Positions 17,688 through 26,824 of a stretch of 64,000 nt of DNA are shown in pieces. The DNA is taken from contig NZ_BMID01000001.1 in assembly GCF_014641655.1 (NCBI RefSeq), positions 62,001 through 126,000 of the forward strand, in the 5' to 3' direction. How positions within the stretch are numbered: the stretch's first letter is position 1; each line of letters begins with the position of its first letter. The notes under the pieces were generated by a model. The model searched no databases. It had not been told where the DNA came from and was given only the letters and a program-made list of their open reading frames with translations. The DNA is from Pseudoblastomonas marina. Lineage in GTDB: Bacteria; Pseudomonadota; Alphaproteobacteria; Sphingomonadales; Sphingomonadaceae. The position numbers and the translations under genes were made by a program.

Positions 17688-18968
17688 TCAATCGCCCACG
17701 CGCTCGACCTGCGCGCCGACCAGCGCGAGCTTTTCCTCGAGCCGCTCGTAACCCCGATCGAGGTGATAAAGGCGGCGGACCTGCGTTTCGCCTTCGGCGG
17801 CGAGCCCGGCGATGACCAGGCTCATCGAAGCCCGAAGATCGGTCGCCATCACGTCGGCGCCCGACAGCCTGTCGACTCCGTGGACCACGGCGGTGCGGCC
17901 CGACACCTCGATATTGGCGCCCATCCGGGCCAACTCGGGCACGTGCATGTAGCGGTTCTCGAAGATCGTCTCGGTCAGCACGCTGGTGCCCTTGGCGAGA
18001 CACAGCATCGCCATCATCTGCGCCTGCATGTCTGTGGCGAGGCCGGGATAGGGCGCGGTGGTGAGGTTGACCGCATTGAGCGGCCTGTCGGCGCAGATGC
18101 GGATGCCCTTCTTTTCGTATTCGACCGTCACGCCGGCATTGCGCAGCGCGTGGCTCGTCGCGTTCATGTCGTCGGGACGGGCGTTCTGCAGGAACACCTC
18201 GCCGCCGGTGATCGCCGCGGCGCAGGCGTAGGACCCGGCTTCGATCCGGTCGGGCATGACCGAATAGGTGCAGCCATTCAGGGTCTTCTGCCCGTGGATC
18301 ACGAGGTCCGACGAGCCGATTCCCTCGATCTCGGCACCCATCGCGACGAGCATGTTGCACAGGTCGACGATCTCGGGTTCGCGCGCGACATTGCCGAGCT
18401 TGCTGGTGCCGTTGGCGAGCGCCGCGGCCATGATCACGTTCTCGGTCGCGCCGACCGACACGATCGGGAAATCGTAGTCCCCGCCGGGAAGCCCGCCATC
18501 GGGAGCGTGGGCCTTCACATAGCCCTGCGCGAGCTCGATCTCGGCCCCGATCGCCTTCAATGCCTCTAGGTGAAGGTCGATCGGGCGGTTGCCGATCGCG
18601 CAGCCGCCCGGAAGCGAGACGGTCGCTTCGCCCATCCGCGCAAGCATCGGGCCGAGCACCAGGATCGAGGCGCGCATCTTGCGCACGAGGTCGTATGGCG
18701 CGACGGTGTTGGTAATCCGCGTCGCCTCGAGCGTGACGACGCGGCCGAAATCTTCCGGTCGTCGCCCGGCGATCGAGTGCGCCACGCCGAATTGCGTCAT
18801 CAGGTGCTGGAACCCGTCGATATCGGCGAGCCGCGGCAGGTTGCGCAGGGTGACCGGTTCCTCGGTCAGCAGCGCACAGGGGATCAGGGTGAGCGCGGCG
18901 TTCTTCGCGCCCGAAATGGGAACGGTTCCTTCGAGGCGCTTGCCGCCGGTAACGATCAGTTTGTCCAT
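17688..18968 (-). CDS. murA: UDP-N-acetylglucosamine 1-carboxyvinyltransferase
   Basis: First committed enzyme of peptidoglycan synthesis, transferring enolpyruvate from PEP to UDP-GlcNAc. The 426-residue product has the substrate-binding start [19 protein letters not shown] and the PEP-reactive Cys123 in [12 protein letters not shown] (E. coli Cys115 equivalent), so the fosfomycin target residue is present. Length is normal. Divergent from galU. Confidence 0.97.
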   Translation of the reverse strand: MDKLIVTGGKRLEGTVPISGAKNAALTLIPCALLTEEPVTLRNLPRLADIDGFQHLMTQFGVAHSIAGRRPEDFGRVVTLEATRITNTVAPYDLVRKMRASILVLGPMLARMGEATVSLPGGCAIGNRPIDLHLEALKAIGAEIELAQGYVKAHAPDGGLPGGDYDFPIVSVGATENVIMAAALANGTSKLGNVAREPEIVDLCNMLVAMGAEIEGIGSSDLVIHGQKTLNGCTYSVMPDRIEAGSYACAAAITGGEVFLQNARPDDMNATSHALRNAGVTVEYEKKGIRICADRPLNAVNLTTAPYPGLATDMQAQMMAMLCLAKGTSVLTETIFENRYMHVPELARMGANIEVSGRTAVVHGVDRLSGADVMATDLRASMSLVIAGLAAEGETQVRRLYHLDRGYERLEEKLALVGAQVERVGD

Positions 18969-19078
18969 GGCGACGAGGCTTTAGCGGGAATCGTGCGCGC
19001 GGCAAGTTGTGCGTCGGACCGCCGGCTTTGGCGCAGGTGTCGTTTGCGCGTCATATTCCCGGTGCTATCGAGGCTGGC

Positions 19079-19963
19079 ATGAGCAGTCTCAAGCCGATCA
19101 GGAAAGCCGTCTTCCCCGTCGCCGGGCTCGGCACCCGCTTCCTCCCTGCGACCAAGGCGATCCCGAAGGAATTGCTCCCGATCGTCGATCGACCGCTGAT
19201 CCAGTATGCGGTCGACGAGGCGCGCGAGGCGGGGATCGAGCAGATGATTTTCGTCACCGGGCGCGGCAAGACTGCGATCGTCGAGCATTTCGACGTTGCC
19301 TACGAGCTCGAATCGACGATGGCCGCGCGCGGGAAGGAAATGTCCGCGCTCGGCCCTACCCGCGCTACGCCGGGCGACATCATCACCGTACGCCAGCAAG
19401 TCCCGATGGGGCTGGGCCACGCGATCTGGTGCGCGCGCGCAATCGTCGGCGACGAGCCCTTCGCGATCTTCCTGCCCGACGAATTGCTGATCGCGCGAAA
19501 CGGCGGGGCCGGTTGCATGAAGCAGATGGTCGAGGCCTATGGCGAAGTCGGCGGCAACATCATCTCCGTGCTCGAGGTCCCTCGCGACGAGGTGTCCAAT
19601 TACGGCGTGATCGACCCGGGCGAACGGAACGGTGCACTGACCGAGGTCCGCGGACTGGTCGAGAAGCCGCCGGTCGAAAAGGCACCTTCGAACAGGATCC
19701 TGTCGGGCCGCTACATCCTCCAGCCCGAGGTCATGCGTACGCTCGAAAGGCAGGGAAAGGGCGCAGGCGGCGAGATCCAGCTGACCGACGCGATGGCGAC
19801 GATGATCGGCAACCAGCCCTTCCATGCGCTCGAATTCGACGGCCGCCGGTTCGATTGCGGCAGCAAGCTCGGCTTCGTCGAGGCGACGCTCACGCTCGCG
19901 CTCGAACGTGCGGATATGGGTGCCGATGTGCGCGCCATGGCAGAGCGATTGTTGAACGCCTGA
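19079..19963 (+). CDS. galU: UTP-glucose-1-phosphate uridylyltransferase
   Basis: Makes UDP-glucose for exopolysaccharide and LPS. The 294-residue protein has the nucleotidyltransferase signature AGLGTRFLPATKA near residue 15-27 and the family motifs IVEHFD, GLGHAIWCA and GGEIQLTDA. The ATG at 19079 is used because the family starts a few residues before KAVFPVAG; an in-frame start 72 bases earlier adds a non-homologous stretch. It probably feeds the exosortase-linked glycan pathway represented at 1397-4227. Confidence 0.97.
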   Translation: MSSLKPIRKAVFPVAGLGTRFLPATKAIPKELLPIVDRPLIQYAVDEAREAGIEQMIFVTGRGKTAIVEHFDVAYELESTMAARGKEMSALGPTRATPGDIITVRQQVPMGLGHAIWCARAIVGDEPFAIFLPDELLIARNGGAGCMKQMVEAYGEVGGNIISVLEVPRDEVSNYGVIDPGERNGALTEVRGLVEKPPVEKAPSNRILSGRYILQPEVMRTLERQGKGAGGEIQLTDAMATMIGNQPFHALEFDGRRFDCGSKLGFVEATLTLALERADMGADVRAMAERLLNA

Positions 19964-19990
19964 GCTCTCCGCGCCGGAGGGGACGGGACA

Positions 19991-20028
19991 AAGAGAAAGC
20001 CCGCCGCAACCTGCGTTGCGACGGGCTT
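19991..20028 (-). terminator. Rho-independent terminator of the flotillin gene
   Basis: A 14-bp stem (AAGCCCGCCGCAAC against GTTGCGACGGGCTT, one mismatch) sits just beyond the flotillin stop. On the minus strand it is followed by the T-rich CTTTCTCTTTG tail. It could also slow transcription leaving galU on the plus strand, where no T-run follows. Confidence 0.8.
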
Positions 20029-20050
20029 CCTGCACTCAGTGAAGCCGCGG

Positions 20051-21808
20051 TCAGGCGTCGGCCTTGTCCGCCTCGGGCTTGTCCGCCTTCGCGTCGTCCG
20101 GCTTGTCCGCGCTCTTGCGCTGGCTGGCGATCAGCTCGTCGGCGCTGGCGGGGGCGACGTCTTCCAGCTCGCGATCGTCGCTCGCAGCCTTGCTCGGTCC
20201 CTTAACGAGGTTGTCGAGCGAGCTGCCGTCGAGGCCGAGCTCCTTCATCAACCCATCGAGCACCGGCGCCTGAGCGCGATAGGACAGCGCCGCGCTGACC
20301 GCATCGGTCGCGAGGTTGCCACTCCCACCGCCGGCGACGGTGCCGCCCGAGCCGCCCCCCTTCTGGGTGAGCCCGTCGACCTGCACGATCTTGATCGATT
20401 CGATCGCCTCCATCGGCTTGGCGCTCTCGCGCACGAGGTCGGGCAGGACCTTGAGCAGCGCGAGCTTGGTCTGGAGTGAGATCTGGCCCGAGGACAGGAT
20501 GTTCGCCGCCTCGTTGATCGCCCGCTGGCCTGCGGCTTCCACTTCGAACCGGACCCGCGCGGCTTCGGCGCGCAGCTTCTCGGCCTCGGCCTCGCCCTGC
20601 GCTTCGAGCCTTGCGGCCTCGGCGCGGTTGGTCGCGGCATCCTTTTCGGCCTCGGCTTCGACCTTGACCCCGATCGCGTCACGCTCCGCCTGCTTGGCCG
20701 CCTCGATCAGCTCGATCTTCTTCTGGCGCTCGGCGATTTCGCTTTCGCGACTGGTGACGACCTGCTCTTCCGCAGCGACCGCCTTAGCACGGGCCTCGTC
20801 GGCTTCGGCCTTGGCCTGGCTTTCCTCGCGGCTCTTGTTCTGGACCGCAATCTGCTGTTCCTGGCGGGCGATTTCGAGCGCGCGGGTCTGGTCGATCCGC
20901 GCTTCCTCGACCAGCCGGTCGGCCTCGATCTGCTGGGCGTCTACCTGCTTCTTGGCCTCGATCCGCGCGGCATCGGCTTCGCGCGTGCGCTCGGCCTGCT
21001 CGCGGGCGATTTCGGACGCTTGCGCGGCGCGCCGGACCTCGACTTCGCGCTCCTGCTCGAGCCGCGCATATTCCTTATCGCGGCCGATTTCGAACGATCG
21101 CTGGTCGGCTTCGAGGTTCTTGGTCTCCATCTGGACGCGGGTGTCCTGCTCGATGTCGTTGCGCAATTTCTTGCGCGCCTCGATCTGCTCGGTCAGCTTG
21201 GTCAGGCCCTCGGCGTCGAAGGCGTTGTTGGCGTTGAAATGCTCGATGCTGGTCTGATCGAGCCCGGTCAGCGAGACCGATTCGAGCTCGAGACCGTTCA
21301 TCGACAGGTCGTTGGACGAGACCTGCTGAACCTTCTGAACGAAATCCGCGCGCTGTTCGTGCAGCTCGTTCATCGTCATGCCCGCAGCGACGGAGCGCAG
21401 CGCGTCGACGAACTTGCCCTCGACCAGGTCTTTCAGCATTTCGGGCTGCATCGTGCGCTGGCCGAGCGTCTGTGCCGCCATCGCGATCGCGCCGCTATCG
21501 GGCTTCACGCGAACGTAGAACTCCGCCTTCACGTCGATCCGCAGGCGGTCGAGCGTGATCAGCGCCTCGGTGTCGCGGCGTACCACCGACAGCACCAGCG
21601 TGTTCATGTTGACCGGCATGGTCTCGTGGAACACCGGCAGCACCAGCGCGCCCCCGTTCATCACGACGCGTTCGCCGCCCACACCGGTGCGGACGAAGGC
21701 GGTCTCTTTCGATGCCCGGCGGTAAAGCCGCGCGATCGTGAAGCCGATGATGAGGATGAGGAGAAAGCCTCCCCCGGCGAGAATGGCGATGTTGGACAGG
21801 TTTTCCAT
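20051..21808 (-). CDS. yqiK: Flotillin family protein (YqiK-like)
   Basis: Membrane-domain scaffold of 585 residues: an N-terminal transmembrane helix (about residues 7-26), an SPFH/band-7 domain, and a long Glu/Ala/Arg coiled coil (about residues 230-430), then a Gly-rich hinge and an acidic Lys/Asp tail. It should oligomerise into a flotillin cage at membrane microdomains. It follows yqiJ by 29 bases with a clear GGAG ribosome site, the standard pair. A terminator ends the unit. Confidence 0.92.
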   Translation of the reverse strand: MENLSNIAILAGGGFLLILIIGFTIARLYRRASKETAFVRTGVGGERVVMNGGALVLPVFHETMPVNMNTLVLSVVRRDTEALITLDRLRIDVKAEFYVRVKPDSGAIAMAAQTLGQRTMQPEMLKDLVEGKFVDALRSVAAGMTMNELHEQRADFVQKVQQVSSNDLSMNGLELESVSLTGLDQTSIEHFNANNAFDAEGLTKLTEQIEARKKLRNDIEQDTRVQMETKNLEADQRSFEIGRDKEYARLEQEREVEVRRAAQASEIAREQAERTREADAARIEAKKQVDAQQIEADRLVEEARIDQTRALEIARQEQQIAVQNKSREESQAKAEADEARAKAVAAEEQVVTSRESEIAERQKKIELIEAAKQAERDAIGVKVEAEAEKDAATNRAEAARLEAQGEAEAEKLRAEAARVRFEVEAAGQRAINEAANILSSGQISLQTKLALLKVLPDLVRESAKPMEAIESIKIVQVDGLTQKGGGSGGTVAGGGSGNLATDAVSAALSYRAQAPVLDGLMKELGLDGSSLDNLVKGPSKAASDDRELEDVAPASADELIASQRKSADKPDDAKADKPEADKADA

Positions 21809-21837
21809 GGCGTCTCCTTGGTCGTTGAAGGCGGGGA

Positions 21838-22482
21838 TCAGTCGGTCGGCGACAGGCGTCGCTCGGAAAGGGCGGTGGCGAAGAAGATATTGCCGTCGCA
21901 GCGGACGAGGAGGACCTCGTCGCCTGACAGGAATTCGCTCGAGGTCTCGTGCGGCTCGACCATCACGTGGTGCTGCTGGCCGTGGACGTCCTTCACCCGC
22001 GCGCGGGCGGGCGACGCGGCGCGCGCAGTGCCGTCGGTGATCGTGGCTCGGCGGCCGACCAGGCTTTGCGTGCTCACCGCGGTGCTTTCATCCTGCGGGA
22101 TGATCGCGCCCAGCGGACGCGCGACCACGCCGGTCACGGGCAGCGCTGCGCCGCCGGCGAACAGCGCCGCCAGCCAGCTGTAGAGCGGGGCCCCGGTCAG
22201 CCCCGCGGCGAGTTGCTGGATGCCCAGTCCGAGCGCGGCGAAAGCGAACAGGAACGTCGCGAGCCAGATCGTGAACGGCACGCGTCCGATCCCGAGCAGC
22301 GTGAACAGCCCGTCGAGCGGCCCGGCAGAGATCGCCGCGTCGCCGTCGAGATCGGCATCGAGGTCGATTTCCGCCTCGGCGCCCAAGGCATCGCCCAGTC
22401 CCACAGCCTGGGCAAGTGCCAGTGCGAGCATCAGGCCCAGCGCGGCGGCGAAGGGCAGGTTGTGCGGTTCGAACAGCGTCAT
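21838..22482 (-). CDS. yqiJ: YqiJ/NfeD-like OB-fold membrane protein
   Basis: A 214-residue inner-membrane protein with about three hydrophobic helices in the first 120 residues and a C-terminal OB-fold (GRRATITDGTA to FFATALSE). YqiJ-type proteins accompany flotillins and are thought to help organise them. It leads the two-gene unit with yqiK. GGAGG lies ten bases before the ATG. The upstream 536-base gap holds its promoter. Confidence 0.88.
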   Translation of the reverse strand: MTLFEPHNLPFAAALGLMLALALAQAVGLGDALGAEAEIDLDADLDGDAAISAGPLDGLFTLLGIGRVPFTIWLATFLFAFAALGLGIQQLAAGLTGAPLYSWLAALFAGGAALPVTGVVARPLGAIIPQDESTAVSTQSLVGRRATITDGTARAASPARARVKDVHGQQHHVMVEPHETSSEFLSGDEVLLVRCDGNIFFATALSERRLSPTD

Positions 22483-22581
22483 GGGCGCGTGCCTCCATTC
22501 CCGGCGGCCATGCTCCGGATTGTATTAATCCCTCCATATTTCATACTGTTCACGTAGCAGAAAGCTGCGCAAAAAGACAGG

Positions 22582-22624
22582 AAAATCGGAATTCGTGAAT
22601 CCGATTTTTCAGTTGTGCGCAACT
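22582..22624. repeat. Hairpin plus adjacent dyad upstream of yqiJ
   Basis: AAAATCGGA and TCCGATTTT (22582-22590 and 22600-22608) form a 9-bp arm pair around a 9-base loop, with one more T and then CAG on the plus strand. Directly beyond, AGTTG-TGCG-CAACT forms a second dyad. They lie 100-140 bases upstream of the yqiJ start, so they could be an operator or a leader terminator. Confidence 0.55.
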
Positions 22625-22965
22625 TTATTGTGCCCTTGCGCGGTTCCATTACCCATGATGGGCGCCATGCGAACGCGCTATTTTCCTACACCTGCCAATG
22701 AGAGTACCGTGGCGGCGTTTCTCGAGGCGGCGAGGCGATGGCTGTATCCAATTTCTCCCTGCGTTCTGCGGCGGAGCCCTCGCCAAGTAGCGAAATGTGC
22801 CACCCTGCAATCCGCAGGAATGCGGTAAGTCGTTCAGCAACAAATACTTGGTTCGATCACGGTGAGCGTGACACGGTGATGAGGCCCGTCGCTCCGTCTG
22901 GCAGGCGCCGTTTCCTTCGAGGACAGTGTAACACCCGGTCCATGCCGCCCCCGTCGCGCCGGAGT

Positions 22966-22991
22966 GTAACCGGGCGCAAGTGGCGTCCGAA
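22966..22991 (+). promoter_or_regulatory. SigF-type autoregulated promoter (GTAACC-N16-CGAA)
   Basis: GTAACC at 22966-22971 and CGAA at 22988-22991 are spaced by exactly 16 bases. As I recall, this is the consensus of Caulobacter SigF-dependent promoters. It ends 27 bases before the ATG chosen for the sigma factor, so the gene would be autoregulated and the upstream GTG at 22980 cannot be the start. Confidence 0.75.
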
Positions 22992-23018
22992 CCCGGCGGC
23001 GATGGTGGAGCGAAACGC

Positions 23019-23543
23019 ATGAAGGCCGACGACGGCACCCTGCGCAGGTTGATGGTGGCGGCCCAAGCGGGCGACAAACGCGCATATGCGGTTTTGCTCG
23101 AGGCATGCGGCGACTGGCTGCGGCGGTACTATGCGCAGAAGATCGCGGTCGAGGCGGTGGACGGGCTGGTGCAGGACGTGCTGCTGTCGATCCATCGCAA
23201 GCGGGCGAGCTACGATCCCACGCGCGCCTTCCTGCCGTGGCTCGCTGCGATCGCGCGTTATCGCTGGATCGACCGACTGCGCAAGGACTACCGCCACGCC
23301 GCCGACGAGCTGCACGACGACACCGCGAGCGTCGCGGCAGAGGACGAGGCGGTGGCCGCCGCAGTCAGCCTCGAGCGACTGATGGCGCATCTCAGCGACA
23401 AGCAGAACGACGCTATCCAGCTGGTCAAGATCGAGGGGCTCTCGATCCGCGAAGCGGCAAAGCGGACCGGCCAGAGCGAAAGCGCGGTCAAGGTAAACAT
23501 CCATCGCGGCGTGAAGAAAATGGCCGCCCTGATCGAAGAGTGA
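23019..23543 (+). CDS. sigF: ECF sigma factor, SigF-like (paired with NrsF)
   Basis: A 174-residue group-IV sigma factor: region 2 with FLPWLAAIARYRWIDRLRK (about residues 68-86) and region 4 with LSIREAAKRTGQSESAVKVN (about 138-157). The start at 23019 follows GGAG and lies downstream of a SigF-type promoter. It is followed after 6 bases by an NrsF-family membrane anti-sigma, so it probably stays bound at the membrane until a redox or metal signal frees it. In Caulobacter the SigF/NrsF pair answers to chromate and cadmium; the same signal is inferred here. Confidence 0.93.
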   Translation: MKADDGTLRRLMVAAQAGDKRAYAVLLEACGDWLRRYYAQKIAVEAVDGLVQDVLLSIHRKRASYDPTRAFLPWLAAIARYRWIDRLRKDYRHAADELHDDTASVAAEDEAVAAAVSLERLMAHLSDKQNDAIQLVKIEGLSIREAAKRTGQSESAVKVNIHRGVKKMAALIEE

Positions 23544-23549
23544 TTGAGC

Positions 23550-24182
23550 ATGCCTACCCTAATCGAAAGCCTCGTAGACGAACTCGAGCCCGTCGATCCG
23601 CTGCGCCCGACGCGGCCCGCCACCACCATGGCGGCGCTGACCGCGATTCTGGCGATCGGTACGGTGATGACGCTCGGTCTTCGCGACGACCTGGCGGCGG
23701 GAGAGCCGCAGGCGATCTTCCTGTTGCGATCGGGCGTCTTGGGGCTGATCGGGGCGGCGACCTTCGCCGCGGTGGTCTCGGCGGCGCGGCCCGGTGTCGG
23801 CAAGCACCACGACGGATGGAAATGGGCGCTGGGCTTCGGGGCGATCTTCCCGCTCTCGATGGGTGTACTCGCGATCGTCGACGGGGGCATCTCGCGCGCC
23901 ATCATCGAGGCACCGTCGGCGCGGATGTGCGTTGCCGTCGGCTTGCTGGGCGGCATGGTGCTCGGTGCGCCGCTCACCGCCTGGCTGCGCGGTGGAGCGG
24001 TGGTCGATGCCGAGCGTACCGGCTGGCTGGTGGGTTTTGCGAGCGGGGCCTTCGCGCTGCTGGCCTACAACATCCACTGCCCGAGCAGCACGATCACCTA
24101 TATCGGCCTGTGGTACAGTTCTGCGCTGGGCATGGCGGCGATCGCCGGGAGGCTCATCGTACCGCGATTCCTGCGCTGGTGA
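23550..24182 (+). CDS. nrsF: NrsF family (DUF1109) anti-sigma factor
   Basis: Six-helix inner-membrane protein of 210 residues with a short cytoplasmic start (MPTLIESLVDELEPV) that should hold the sigma factor. Two cysteines, Cys127 (ARMCVAV) and Cys177 (NIHCPSS), are 50 residues apart, the spacing of the sensing pair I recall from Caulobacter NrsF. Start ATG at 23550 is used; a TTG two codons earlier is possible. Its stop touches the acyl-CoA synthetase stop with no gap. Confidence 0.92.
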   Translation: MPTLIESLVDELEPVDPLRPTRPATTMAALTAILAIGTVMTLGLRDDLAAGEPQAIFLLRSGVLGLIGAATFAAVVSAARPGVGKHHDGWKWALGFGAIFPLSMGVLAIVDGGISRAIIEAPSARMCVAVGLLGGMVLGAPLTAWLRGGAVVDAERTGWLVGFASGAFALLAYNIHCPSSTITYIGLWYSSALGMAAIAGRLIVPRFLRW

Positions 24183-25715
24183 TCAGCCGGAGGCCTGCGC
24201 GGCCTCGCGATATTCGTCGCGCAACAAGCGCTTGTAGAGCTTGCCGGTCGGCTCGCGCGGCAATTCTTCGCGGAAATCGATCCTCCGTGGCATCTTCACC
24301 CGACTGAGCGCCTCGCCGAGGAAGTCGCAGAGCTCGTCGGCCAGTTCGTTGCCCGCGAGCGCCATGTCGACCGGCTGGACGACCGCGATCACCTGCTCGC
24401 CGAGATCGTCGTGCGGCTCTCCGATCACCGCGGCATCGGCGACCTTTTCATGGCTAACCAGCAGGTTTTCGACCTCCTGCGGGTAGATGTTCACCCCGCC
24501 CGAGATGATCATGAAACTCTTGCGATCGGTGAGGTAAAGGAAGCCGTCCTCGTCTTCCCATCCGACATCGCCGAGCGAAGTCCAGCCGTGCTTGTTGGCG
24601 GCCTCGGCAGTCTTGGCGGGGTCGTTGTGGTAGGAAAACGGCTTGCCGTCGGAAAAATAGACCTGTCCTTCGGTTCCGTGCGGCACCTCGTCGCCGTTCT
24701 CGTCGCAGATTCGGATCGTGCCGATCAGCGCCTTGCCGACCGAGCCCTTGCGCTCGAGCCAGTCGGCGGAATTGATGAAAGTGAACCCGTTGCCCTCGGT
24801 GCCTGCGTAATATTCGAACAGGACCGGCCCCCACCATTCGATCATCGCTTCCTTGACCGGGATCGGGCAGGGCGCGGCGGCATGGATCGCGCATTTGAGG
24901 CTCGAGACATCGTATTTCGCGCGGGTCTCGCTCGGCAGCTTGAGCATGCGGACGAAATGGGTCGGCACGAATTGCGCATCGGTGACCTTGTGTTCCTCGA
25001 TCAGGGCGAGCGCGCGCTCGGGGTCGAACTTCTCCATCACCACCACCGTGCCGCCGATCCGCTGCACGGTCATCGACCAGCGCAGCGGTGCCGCATGATA
25101 GAGCGGTGCGGGCGACAGGTAGACGCTGTCGGACTTGATCCCGAATGCCATGCTGGCAAGGCCGACCAGCGCATTGGGCGCGGTCAGTTCGGGCTCTTCG
25201 GGCAGCGGCAAGCGTACGCCCTTGGGCTGTCCTGTCGTTCCCGAGGAATAGAGCATGTCGGCCCCGGCGCGCTCGTCCGCGATCCGCTCTGGCGGCATTG
25301 CGGCCAGCGCAGCGGCAAGGTCACGCTCTCCCGTGCCGCGGACGCGCAATTGCGGCACCGCCTCGCATTCCTGCGCCACCGCATCGAAGAGCTCGGACTG
25401 GGCCTCGGTGCAGAACAGCAGCTTCGCGCCGCTATCCTTGAGGATGTAGCAGATCTCGGTCGCGGTCAGCCGGTTCGAAATCGCCACCATCAGCCCGCCA
25501 GCGCGATTGATGCCCCAGGCGAGCGGGAAATACAGCGCATCGTTGTCGAGGCAGACGGCGACCGGATCCTCGATCCCGATGTCGCGCGAGCGCAGCAATT
25601 GCGCGACGCGGTTCGATTGCGCCTCGAGCTCGGCATAGGTCGTGACCTCGCCGGTGGCGGCCATGACAATCGCAGGCTTGTCCGGCTGGCTTTCGGCGTG
25701 AACCGATGGATGCAT
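24183..25715 (-). CDS. Acyl-CoA synthetase (AMP-dependent)
   Basis: ANL-superfamily ligase of 510 residues that activates an acid through an acyl-AMP. Motifs seen in order: phosphate loop YSSGTTGQPKGV (about residue 170), YAGTEGNG, GDVGWEDEDGFLYLTDR, and the catalytic lysine in PTGKLYKR near the end. Start at 25715 follows an AAGAGGGAGAGAG stretch; the longer frame upstream is not family-like. Substrate not determinable; fatty acid or aromatic acid are equally open. Confidence 0.92.
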   Translation of the reverse strand: MHPSVHAESQPDKPAIVMAATGEVTTYAELEAQSNRVAQLLRSRDIGIEDPVAVCLDNDALYFPLAWGINRAGGLMVAISNRLTATEICYILKDSGAKLLFCTEAQSELFDAVAQECEAVPQLRVRGTGERDLAAALAAMPPERIADERAGADMLYSSGTTGQPKGVRLPLPEEPELTAPNALVGLASMAFGIKSDSVYLSPAPLYHAAPLRWSMTVQRIGGTVVVMEKFDPERALALIEEHKVTDAQFVPTHFVRMLKLPSETRAKYDVSSLKCAIHAAAPCPIPVKEAMIEWWGPVLFEYYAGTEGNGFTFINSADWLERKGSVGKALIGTIRICDENGDEVPHGTEGQVYFSDGKPFSYHNDPAKTAEAANKHGWTSLGDVGWEDEDGFLYLTDRKSFMIISGGVNIYPQEVENLLVSHEKVADAAVIGEPHDDLGEQVIAVVQPVDMALAGNELADELCDFLGEALSRVKMPRRIDFREELPREPTGKLYKRLLRDEYREAAQASG

Positions 25716-25782
25716 GTCTCTCTCCCTCTTGGGAGAGCTTAACCGCGCGATTAAACGGCGCAAGGAAAAGGAGGGGGGCAAC

Positions 25783-25808
25783 AAAAAGGCGACGGGGTTG
25801 CCGTCGCC
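25783..25808 (-). terminator. Rho-independent terminator of the M23 peptidase gene
   Basis: A perfect 8-bp stem GGCGACGG/CCGTCGCC with a 5-base loop (25788-25808) is followed on the minus strand by TTTTTG. It lies 43 bases after the M23 stop and before the acyl-CoA synthetase start region. Confidence 0.85.
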
Positions 25809-25850
25809 TCTTGTCGCTTCATCGAGGAAGCGGGTTTGTCGGGCCGAGCC

Positions 25851-26510
25851 TTACTCGGGGCCGCCCTGGCCGGTCAGATGACCGTAACGCGCGGCGAAGG
25901 TTTCCTCGTCCATCGCGCCGGTCATGTAGGGCGAGGGATCGACGGGCGCGCCTGCGATGCGCACTTCGTAGTGCAGGTGCGGGCCGGTCGAATTGCCGGT
26001 CGAGCCGACATATCCGATGATCTGGCCCTTGGTGACGCGTTCGCCGGCCGAAACCGCCATCCGCGACATGTGGGCGTAGCGCGTTTCGAGCTTTCCGCCG
26101 TGATCGAGCTGGACGTAGAGGCCATAGCCGCCCCAGCGCTGCGCCTTCTCGACGACACCGTCGCCGGTGGCGCGGATCGGCGTACCGGTCGGCGCGGCGA
26201 GATCGACGCCGTTATGATTGCGGCGGCGCTTGAAGATCGGGTGATCGCGCATGCCGTAGCTCGAGGTCATGCGCATGTTTTCGAGCGGCATGGTCGAGGG
26301 AACCGAGATTTCCGCGCCGAAATCGCCCGCTTCCGCGTTGCGACCGTCTTCTTCTGCCTGCCAGCGATCGAACAGTTCGGAGAATTTCTCCTCGTTCAGC
26401 TCGCTGTCGGTTTCGCTCGCTTCTTCGGCAGCTGCCGGCGTGGCACCTGCCAGCATGGCGCTTGCGAAGACGATGCCCATGAGGCGTTTGATCGCCGAGA
26501 CCCGTACCAT
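25851..26510 (-). CDS. Secreted M23 family metallopeptidase (peptidoglycan endopeptidase)
   Basis: A 219-residue exported LytM-type endopeptidase with a signal peptide ending near TPAAA (about residue 28). The zinc site is complete: His99 and Asp103 in HNGVDLAAP, and His180 in GPHLHYE, with His147 in YAHMS and His178 as the catalytic pair. It should cut peptide cross-links in the periplasm, or activate amidases. Its upstream region is a 375-base AT-richer gap with palindromes and GANTC sites. Confidence 0.93.
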   Translation of the reverse strand: MVRVSAIKRLMGIVFASAMLAGATPAAAEEASETDSELNEEKFSELFDRWQAEEDGRNAEAGDFGAEISVPSTMPLENMRMTSSYGMRDHPIFKRRRNHNGVDLAAPTGTPIRATGDGVVEKAQRWGGYGLYVQLDHGGKLETRYAHMSRMAVSAGERVTKGQIIGYVGSTGNSTGPHLHYEVRIAGAPVDPSPYMTGAMDEETFAARYGHLTGQGGPE

Positions 26511-26706
26511 AAAATTACCCGTCCATTACCGGCGCCGGAGCACCGCTTGATCCAAGAAGCCGCTTCGCATTGTCCCCCGCGAAGGGCCCGAAACTTTCGC
26601 GATCGCCGTGTGGGAACTTTTCCCTGCGTCGCTGTTTGTATGGGTAACCGGGATGTTGCGCATGGCAAGCGACAGTTCCCGTTTTTACGTCAGACCGGTG
26701 ATCTGT

Positions 26707-26728
26707 TGCGTTGAATCGTTTCAACGCA
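26707..26728. repeat. 9-bp perfect palindrome TGCGTTGAA-TCGT-TTCAACGCA
   Basis: Perfect arms around a 4-base spacer that contains the end of a GAATC site. No T-run follows on either strand. It is about 200 bases upstream of the M23 start, so an operator is possible, or a processed hairpin. Confidence 0.65.
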
Positions 26729-26824
26729 CGATTTACCTTGTTTTACGATGGAATCTTGCGCGGTTTTCAAAAAATAGCCTGGTGTTTCAATCACTTGGTT
26801 GCCTCAACTCGGCGCAAAACCCCG

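Larger units (their letters stand above)
22483..23018. other. 536-base intergenic region, AT-richer, with palindromes and a SigF-type promoter
   Basis: No convincing gene is visible on either strand; the short frames lack ribosome sites and family features. It contains a 9-bp hairpin with T-run (22582-22609), an AGTTG/CAACT dyad (22611-22624), and the promoter of the sigma factor (22966-22991). The yqiJ promoter must also lie here, near its left end; I could not pin its elements. Confidence 0.7.

Noticed and set aside
22595-22828. A 77-codon plus-strand frame in the gap before sigF
   Set aside because: No ribosome site, no domain, cysteine/arginine-rich composition unlike neighbouring proteins; overlaps the palindromes.
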